Assembly (NCBI GenBank): GCA_963748985.1
Contig: CAVVKQ010000024.1
Coordinates: 1-64,000, forward strand
Direction: 5' to 3'
Length of the DNA: 64,000 nucleotides
Source: RPQJ01 sp963748985
Lineage (GTDB): Bacteria; Pseudomonadota; Gammaproteobacteria; Steroidobacterales; Steroidobacteraceae
Shown here in pieces: positions 58,941-64,000 of the stretch. The position numbers and the translations under genes were made by a program. The stretch's first letter is position 1. Each line of letters starts with the position of its first letter. The notes beneath the pieces are model-generated. The model saw only the letters and a list, made by a program, of their open reading frames with translations, was not told the DNA's origin and ran no database searches.

Positions 58941-60713
58941 ATGCTGACGCACCTGCAGATCCGGGATTTCGCCATCGTCGAGGCCGTCGAACTGGAATTC
59001 GGCCGCGGCTTCACCGTGCTTACGGGCGAAACCGGCGCGGGCAAGTCGATCCTGATTGATGCGCTGCTGCTGGCCGTCGGCGGGCGCGCGGACAGCGGAT
59101 CGGTGCGGCACGGCGCAGAGCGTGCCGAAGTCAGCGCGACGTTCGCACTGGCCGGCAACACGGCAGCGCTGGCCTGGCTCGATCAGCAGTCGATCGCACA
59201 CGAAGGCGAATGCCAGTTGCGACGGGTCGTCGGCGCCGATGGCCGCGGCCGCGCGTACCTGAACGGACTCACCGTGCCACTGCAATCGTTGCGGGCCCTC
59301 GGCGAACTGCTGGTCGACGTGCACGGGCAACTCGAGTTTCAATCGCTGTCGCGACGCGGTTACCAGCGTGAAACGCTGGACGGCAGCGGCCAGCTCACCG
59401 TGCGCAACGCAGCCGTGCGCACCGCACATGCTGCCTGGCAGGCACTCGACGACCAGCGCGCCTCTTTCGAACAGCTTGCGCGCGAACGCGAATCGCGGCT
59501 CGACCTGCTGCGACATTTCGTCACCGAACTGCAGGCGCTCGATCCCAGGCCCGGTGAAGCCGAAGCAGTGACCGACGAGCGCAAGCGGATTTCGAGCCTC
59601 GGCCGCCTGGCCGAAGGAACTGCACAGGTCGAGGCCCTGCTCGCCGGCGACGACGGTGGCGTCACGTCTGCACTCGCGCGCTCGCAAGGCGTCCTGCGAC
59701 AGCTGGCCGGCCTCGATGCGGCGCTCGAGCCCATGGCGGCGCAGCTCGAGGAAGCGACGATCGCCGCGCGCGAAGCCCTCTCGAGCCTGCGCCGTTACAC
59801 CGATGCGCTCGATGCCGATCCTGCGCGCCAGGAATGGATCGAAGCACGGCTGGCGGCGCTCGAAGCCGTTGCCCGCAAGCACCGCGTCGAGACACTTGAG
59901 TTGCCAGCCTTGCGCGACGCGCTCGCTGCCGAGCTCGCCGGACTCGAGGCGGGCGCCGTAAGTGAATCGGAATTGCAGCAACGACTCGCGGCGGCTCGCG
60001 AGAGTTACGTGGCTGCGGCGAGACTCCTCACCCAGGGGCGGCAGCAGGCGGCAACCGTGCTGGACCGCAAGGTCACTGGCTTCATGCAGGCTCTGGGCAT
60101 GCCCGGCGGCGTCTTCGCCACGCGTGTCGAGCCGCAGGATCCACCGGTGTTCTCGGCGCACGGCAACGACGAGATCGAGTTCCTCGTCAGCGCCAACCCG
60201 GGACAGCCCCCGCGTCCCCTGGCCAGGGTCGCCTCGGGTGGCGAACTCTCGCGCATCAGCCTGGCGCTGCAGGTCGCAGCCGTCGAGGCCGCCCACCTCC
60301 CCTGCCTGGTCTTCGACGAAGTCGATGCCGGGGTGGGTGGCGCCGTGGCCGAGATGGTCGGACGGCAATTGCACGATCTCTCCGCCAGGGGCCAGGTGCT
60401 GTGCGTGACGCACCTGCCCCAGGTCGCATCGCAGTCGGATCACCAGATGCGCGTTTCCAAGCACGTCCGGGACGGCAAGACACGCACTCGGATCGAAGTC
60501 CTGGATGAGGCGGCGCGGATCGAAGAGCTGGCCCGCATGCTGGGTGGCACGACCATCACGGACCGCACGCGCGAGCACGCGCGTGAAATGCTGGCCTCGG
60601 CACGCCAGGCAGGCGCCCCGCCGCAGGCCGATGCACCGCTCGAGGCCCGGCGCGCTAAGGGCGTTTCGGGCGGTAAGGGCAAGCCTCGCGCACGCAGTGG
60701 CCGTGCAGGGTGA
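58941..60713 (+). CDS. recN: DNA repair protein RecN
   Basis: A 590-residue SMC-like ATPase acting in double-strand-break repair. Walker A GETGAGKS (K35), central coiled coil (about 150-360), signature LARVASGGELSRISLALQ and Walker B CLVFDEVDAGVGG. Ends in a basic Gly/Lys/Arg tail. The ATG at 58941 was preferred to a TTG overlapping the nadK stop. Its last 59 bases overlap the convergent fur gene. Confidence 0.96.
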   Translation: MLTHLQIRDFAIVEAVELEFGRGFTVLTGETGAGKSILIDALLLAVGGRADSGSVRHGAERAEVSATFALAGNTAALAWLDQQSIAHEGECQLRRVVGADGRGRAYLNGLTVPLQSLRALGELLVDVHGQLEFQSLSRRGYQRETLDGSGQLTVRNAAVRTAHAAWQALDDQRASFEQLARERESRLDLLRHFVTELQALDPRPGEAEAVTDERKRISSLGRLAEGTAQVEALLAGDDGGVTSALARSQGVLRQLAGLDAALEPMAAQLEEATIAAREALSSLRRYTDALDADPARQEWIEARLAALEAVARKHRVETLELPALRDALAAELAGLEAGAVSESELQQRLAAARESYVAAARLLTQGRQQAATVLDRKVTGFMQALGMPGGVFATRVEPQDPPVFSAHGNDEIEFLVSANPGQPPRPLARVASGGELSRISLALQVAAVEAAHLPCLVFDEVDAGVGGAVAEMVGRQLHDLSARGQVLCVTHLPQVASQSDHQMRVSKHVRDGKTRTRIEVLDEAARIEELARMLGGTTITDRTREHAREMLASARQAGAPPQADAPLEARRAKGVSGGKGKPRARSGRAG

Positions 60714-61086
60714 GTGAGTGATCGGTGATCTCGAAACCGAGGCGCGAGGCGATCTGCCGCTGCCGCTCCTCGATATCCTCGTCTGAGAACTCTTCGACGT
60801 GACCGCAGTCTATGCACACGATGTGATCGTGGTGCGTGCCCTCGTTGAGTTCGAACACCGCCGTGCCGCCCTCGAAATGATGGCGCGTCACCAGGCCCGC
60901 GGACTCGAATTGAGTCAGCACCCGGTAGACCGTGGCGAGGCCGATGTCCTCGTTGAGTTCGAGCAGGCGCCGGTAGACGTCTTCCGCGCTCATGTGACGC
61001 ACGGTCGCACTCGCGAGGATCTCGAGAATCTTCAGGCGCGGCGCGGTGATCTTCAGGCCAGCGCGACGCAGAGGCGAAGGTTCCAC
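60655..61086 (-). CDS. fur: Ferric uptake regulator Fur
   Basis: A 143-residue repressor: winged helix (GLKITAPRLKILEILAS, SAEDVYRRLLELNEDIGLATVYRVL), metal sites HHDHIVCIDCGHVEEFSD and C-terminal Cys pair CVREACP. It represses iron acquisition genes when Fe(II) is abundant. The GTG at 61086 with GAGGAA eight bases before it fixes the start; a longer reading to 61191 adds junk residues. Divergent from bamE by 110 bases. Confidence 0.96.
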   Translation of the reverse strand: MEPSPLRRAGLKITAPRLKILEILASATVRHMSAEDVYRRLLELNEDIGLATVYRVLTQFESAGLVTRHHFEGGTAVFELNEGTHHDHIVCIDCGHVEEFSDEDIEERQRQIASRLGFEITDHSLTLHGHCVREACPYRPKRP

Positions 61087-61196
61087 GGATTTGTTCCTCG
61101 CGGGTCGGGTGCTGCGCCGAAGCGCGGTTGGGTTATGATCGCGCCGCATTATCTCCGGGCCGGCCCGGTAACTCCAGAAAGCAGAAGCCATTACGC

Positions 61197-61670
61197 ATGA
61201 CCGAGATTTCCCGAGCCGCCCTTGCCCTGATCCTGGTCCTTGGCGTCCTGCTCGGTTCGGCCGGATGTGTCTACCGGCCGACCATCCAGCAGGGCAACCT
61301 GCTGAAGTCGGAAGACGTCGACCAGGTCACGGTGGGCATGACCCGCAGCCAGGTGCGCTACCTGCTCGGCACCCCGATGGTGGCCGATCCGTTCAACCCG
61401 CAGCGCTGGGACTACATCTACACCCTCCAGCGCGGACGCGAAAGGCATCGGGATCGCGCGCACTACATCGTGCACTTCGAAGGCGACAAGGTCAGCCGCA
61501 CCGAGAAGCCCGGCCGGCCCGTACTGCCGCAGGGCAACGAACAGCCGCAAGAGACGCCAGTCGCCGGTCAGACCCCGACCCCGCCCGAAACCCCCGCCCC
61601 GGCATCGCCACCCATTGCTGCGGTCGAAGAGGCCCCGCCTGCACCCAAGCCGGACGGCACCACCGACTGA
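61197..61670 (+). CDS. bamE: Outer membrane protein assembly factor BamE
   Basis: A 157-residue lipoprotein (lipobox GSAGC, Cys24) of the BAM complex: QGNLLKSEDVDQVTVGMTRSQVRYLLGTPMVADPFNPQRWDYIYTL is diagnostic. It stabilises BamA-BamD during beta-barrel insertion. The C-terminal 50 residues are a Pro/Ala-rich tail not found in E. coli BamE. Divergent from fur, as in many relatives. Confidence 0.95.
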   Translation: MTEISRAALALILVLGVLLGSAGCVYRPTIQQGNLLKSEDVDQVTVGMTRSQVRYLLGTPMVADPFNPQRWDYIYTLQRGRERHRDRAHYIVHFEGDKVSRTEKPGRPVLPQGNEQPQETPVAGQTPTPPETPAPASPPIAAVEEAPPAPKPDGTTD

Positions 61671-61707
61671 TCCCGGACTCTGGCGCCCCGCTACCCCCCT
61701 CGTTCTT

Positions 61708-62016
61708 TCAGCGTTTTCGACCTTGACGCACCGTGTGCGCGGCCCGCTCGCGCCGTTGCACGCGTGGATCGACCTGTAGCGGTCGATAGATTTCGACTCG
61801 GTCCCGTTCACGCAGTGGACGGTCCGGCGCGCAAACCGTCCCGTAGATTCCGAGGACCAGCGGCCGGTCGCGCAGGGCGGGAAATTCTTCCAGCAGACCC
61901 GAACGCTCCACGGCCTCCTGCGCCGAAAGCCCCGACTCCGGCAGCGCCAGTGTCACGACCCTTTGCCGGTCGGGCAACGCATAGACAACTTCGACCCGCG
62001 CCGTGCCCTCGCCCAC
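61708..62016 (-). CDS. RatB/RnfH family protein
   Basis: A 102-residue ubiquitin-like-fold protein of the RnfH (UPF0125) family: RVEVVYALPDRQRVVTLALPESGLSAQEAVERSG, then LGIYGTVCAPDRPLRERDRVEIYRPLQVDP. Its role is unclear, but it is almost always next to ratA. GTG start; two bases after the ratA stop. Confidence 0.9.
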   Translation of the reverse strand: MGEGTARVEVVYALPDRQRVVTLALPESGLSAQEAVERSGLLEEFPALRDRPLVLGIYGTVCAPDRPLRERDRVEIYRPLQVDPRVQRRERAAHTVRQGRKR

Positions 62017-62018
62017 GG

Positions 62019-62465
62019 CTACGATGCCGCGCCGTGAACTTGCCTGGCGCGCGCCACGAATGCATCGATCAGTTCACCGACACTCTGCTCGAACGCCCGG
62101 CCGAACAGCATCGACGCCACGGGGTTCGCGAACTCGAACTTCATGTCCAGCACGATCTTCGTGCCGGCCGTGCCGATTGCCGCGAACGTCCACAGGCCGT
62201 CCAGCCGCTTGAACGGGCCGTTCACGAGCTCGAGCGACATCCAGTCCGGCCGTTGCATGACGTTGCGCGTGGTGAAGCTCTGGCGGATGCCCGCACGCTC
62301 CATGATCAGGCTGGCCTGCAGGTCGCGCTCGGTCTTTTCATGCACCTCCGCGCCCGCCACCCACGGCAGGAATTCGCGATAACGCTCGACGTCGACCACC
62401 AGGTCGAACATCTGCTCGGGCGTGAAGGTGACGAGCGCGGTGCGCTTGATTTCGCGGGTGGCCAT
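62019..62465 (-). CDS. ratA: RatA/COQ10-like START-domain protein
   Basis: A 148-residue START-fold protein: FDLVVDVERYREFLPWVAGAEV and FANPVASMLFGRAFEQSVGELIDAFVARA. In E. coli RatA was described as a toxin that blocks 70S assembly; homologues (COQ10) bind ubiquinone and aid respiration. Placed next to smpB and ratB, the standard arrangement. Confidence 0.93.
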   Translation of the reverse strand: MATREIKRTALVTFTPEQMFDLVVDVERYREFLPWVAGAEVHEKTERDLQASLIMERAGIRQSFTTRNVMQRPDWMSLELVNGPFKRLDGLWTFAAIGTAGTKIVLDMKFEFANPVASMLFGRAFEQSVGELIDAFVARARQVHGAAS

Positions 62466-62539
62466 GGTCGATTTCGGTCCGGGCGCGCGCAGTGTAAGCG
62501 CGGCAGATAGAATGCGCGACCGACCTCGACGTTCACGCC

Positions 62540-63037
62540 ATGACCACCCCGCGCAAGGACAAGGACCGCAAGTCCGACGAGAACCCCACGATCGCGCAGA
62601 ACAAGCGCGCGCGGTACGAGTATTTCATCGAGGAAAAGCTCGAGGCCGGACTCGCGCTGCAGGGCTGGGAAGTCAAGAGCCTGCGTGCCGGCAAGGCGCA
62701 GATCACCGAAGGCTACGTGATCATCAAGGACGGCGAGGCTTTCCTGATCGGCGCGCACATCACGCCGCTGCGTACCGTCTCGACGCACATCGTGGCGGAC
62801 CCGACGCGCACCCGAAAACTGCTGCTGAATCGCAGGGAACTGGACAGCCTGGTCGGTGCGGTCGAGCGCAAGGGCCACACCATCGTGCCGCTGGAACTCT
62901 ACTGGAGCCAGGGCAAGGTGAAGCTCGAAATCGGCGTGGCGAAGGGCAAGCAGGCGCACGACAAGCGCGACACCGAGAAGGACCGCGACTGGCAGCGGGA
63001 GAAGTCGCGCCTCCTGCGGAAAGGGGATAGGGGATAG
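62540..63037 (+). CDS. smpB: SsrA-binding protein SmpB
   Basis: A 165-residue tmRNA-binding protein: IAQNKRARYEYFIEEKLEAGLALQGWEVKSLRAGKAQI, then RKLLLNRRELDSLVGAVERKGHTIVPLELYWSQGKVKLEIGVAKGK and a basic C-terminal tail (HDKRDTEKDRDWQREKSRLL) that enters the empty mRNA channel. The last codons and the stop lie inside the first heptad array. Confidence 0.97.
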   Translation: MTTPRKDKDRKSDENPTIAQNKRARYEYFIEEKLEAGLALQGWEVKSLRAGKAQITEGYVIIKDGEAFLIGAHITPLRTVSTHIVADPTRTRKLLLNRRELDSLVGAVERKGHTIVPLELYWSQGKVKLEIGVAKGKQAHDKRDTEKDRDWQREKSRLLRKGDRG

Positions 63038-63136
63038 GGGATAGGGGTTGGGGGTTAGTCGGAGGTTCATCCGTACCCGATGTCGCAGCTGCACCTCCGA
63101 CTATCCCCTATCCCCTATCCCCTATCCCCTATCCCC
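63023..63136. repeat. Near-perfect 44-base inverted heptad arrays between smpB and ssrA
   Basis: Left arm 63023-63066 (GGGGATA three times, GGGGTTG, GGGGTTA, then GTCGGAGGT) and right arm 63093-63136 (inverse of GGGGATA five times plus GTCGGAGGT) pair over 44 bases with about three mismatches; the loop is 26 bases. The right arm abuts the ssrA -35 box. Confidence 0.92.
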
Positions 63137-63164
63137 TTGCGTTCCTGCGCATTGGCCCTACACT
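63137..63164 (+). promoter_or_regulatory. Predicted ssrA promoter
   Basis: TTGCGT (63137-63142) and TACACT (63159-63164) spaced by 16 bases, ending 12 bases before the mature tmRNA 5' end, which suits a short leader removed by RNase P. Confidence 0.6.
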
Positions 63165-63176
63165 GAGGGTGTTCAC

Positions 63177-63531
63177 GGGGGCGACCGGTTTCGACGTGGG
63201 TCGCGAAACTCCATGTGCATGCCGAGGTGCAAGATACCTCGTTAAACCACTTGCAAACTATTAGTTGCCAACGACGACAACTACGCTCTAGCGGCTTAAT
63301 CCCGCTTAACCCCCGACTGGCGTGTGCTTGTGCATCCAGACCCGGGGGACGCGCTCACAAGCTCGCGTGTCCAGTGTGCTGAGGGCTGGCTCGCTAAAAC
63401 GTTCCTGAGCTGGTCGGTCATCTTCCCTGCCGCTTGGGTAGTGAACGACGAGAATCAAAAAGACGGCTAAGCATGTAGGTCCTGGAATGTAGGGCTTGCG
63501 GACGCGGGTTCGATTCCCGCCGCCTCCACCA
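63177..63531 (+). ncRNA. ssrA: Transfer-messenger RNA (tmRNA)
   Basis: 355 bases. The 5' end GGGGGCGACCGGTTTCGACG and 3' end GGTTCGATTCCCGCCGCCTCCACCA form the tRNA-Ala-like half with encoded CCA. The tag reading frame at 63267-63299 is ANDDNYALAA plus TAA. It rescues stalled ribosomes with SmpB, encoded directly upstream, and marks the product for ClpXP and FtsH. Confidence 0.97.
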
Positions 63532-63537
63532 GCAAGC

Positions 63538-63569
63538 GCCCCCGGCCACGAGGCCGGGGGCTTTTTTTT
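63538..63569 (+). terminator. Intrinsic terminator of ssrA
   Basis: GCCCCCGGCC, loop ACGA, GGCCGGGGGC and eight T: a strong ten-pair hairpin seven bases after the CCA. Confidence 0.93.
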
Positions 63570-63570
63570 G

Positions 63571-64000
63571 TCAGGCAGCGACGACTTCGACCGGCGTGCC
63601 GTTCAGCACCGCCGTCCCCGTGAGCGCGTCGACACGGCGATCGTCGACCAGGTCATTGATGCTGACGCCGGCGTGAGCACTGGCGATGCCGAGCCGCACA
63701 CCGGCGCGCCCGTGCCCCCAGCCATGCGGCAGGCTGACCACACCCGGCTGAATGTCCGGTGTAATTTCAACAGCCACATCGACCGTCCCGACGCGCGAGG
63801 TGACACGCGCGATCGCGCCGTCGGCCAGGCCACGGTCCGCTGCGTCATCCGGGTGCAGCATGAGAGTGCAGCGCGGCTTGCCCTTCACCAGGCGCTGGCT
63901 GTTGTGCAGCCATGAATTGTTGCTGCGCACGTGGCGCCGGCCGATCAACGCCAGCGACGGCACGGGTTCGTCGAGCGCAGCCGCGGCGCGGCCCAGGTCC
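63571..64000 (-). CDS. Molybdopterin oxidoreductase, C-terminal part (runs off the window)
   Basis: The frame is open to the window edge; only the C-terminal 142 residues are visible. SNNSWLHNSQRLVKGKPRCTLMLHPDDAADRGL, then ARVTSRVGTVDVAVEITPDIQPGVVSLPHGWGHG is typical of the molydopterin dinucleotide-binding domain of formate dehydrogenase/nitrate reductase-type enzymes, here of the group often annotated as molybdopterin-dependent oxidoreductase. Substrate cannot be told from this part. The start lies outside. Confidence 0.85.
   Translation of the reverse strand, partial: DLGRAAAALDEPVPSLALIGRRHVRSNNSWLHNSQRLVKGKPRCTLMLHPDDAADRGLADGAIARVTSRVGTVDVAVEITPDIQPGVVSLPHGWGHGRAGVRLGIASAHAGVSINDLVDDRRVDALTGTAVLNGTPVEVVAA

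Overview
The window comes from a high-GC Gammaproteobacterium. This is inferred from gene order (nuoA-N, tRNA-Leu, secG, tpiA, glmM, folP, ftsH, rlmE; then yhbY/greA/carBA/dapB/dnaJ/dnaK/grpE/hrcA; then nadK-recN, fur, bamE, ratAB, smpB-ssrA), separate nuoC and nuoD genes, and a tmRNA tag ANDDNYALAA. I cannot name a genus. No transposase, integrase, CRISPR array or plasmid function was recognised.

Region 1 (1-14.7 kb) is accessory. It holds a c-type cytochrome lipoprotein, a Yip1-domain membrane protein, a dodecin, a non-RD Ser/Thr kinase fused through one membrane segment to a Calx-beta domain, a four-gene overlapping MCE/Mla-like lipid transport operon, a vanadium-haloperoxidase-like secreted protein, a CadC-like winged-helix/TPR membrane regulator, a TIR-TM-TPR receptor followed by a small beta-rich protein, and a truncated gene.

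Region 2 (14.7-17.7 kb) lies between two copies (48/49 bases identical) of the tRNA-fMet 3' end plus its terminator. It carries a small membrane protein, a NhaR-like LysR regulator divergent from an HPF-like gene, a second small membrane protein, and the intact initiator tRNA.

Region 3 (17.7-39.6 kb) is the respiratory complex I operon, read on the minus strand. The whole membrane arm block nuoHIJKLMN is present twice in tandem. The copies have diverged, largely at silent sites where compared, but all 14 proteins are close to identical and open. The junction fuses the 5' 49 bases of a second tRNA-fMet copy, with its promoter, to nuoH codon 14 or so, so the distal block has acquired a tRNA promoter and a new possible TTG start.

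Region 4 (39.6-64 kb) is housekeeping: secretion, glycolysis, cell-wall and folate precursors, protein quality control, carbamoyl-phosphate and lysine synthesis, heat shock, NAD kinase, DNA repair, iron regulation, outer-membrane assembly and trans-translation. glmM and folP carry three single-base frameshifts in 1.5 kb. Two unusual non-coding structures stand out. One is a pair of perfect 31-bp and 27-bp hairpins between dapB and carA whose 12-base loops are exactly complementary. The other is a family of telomere-like GGGGATA/GGGGTTA heptad arrays, always found here as inverted pairs (folP/ftsH, rlmE/yhbY, smpB/ssrA). The window ends inside a molybdopterin oxidoreductase gene.
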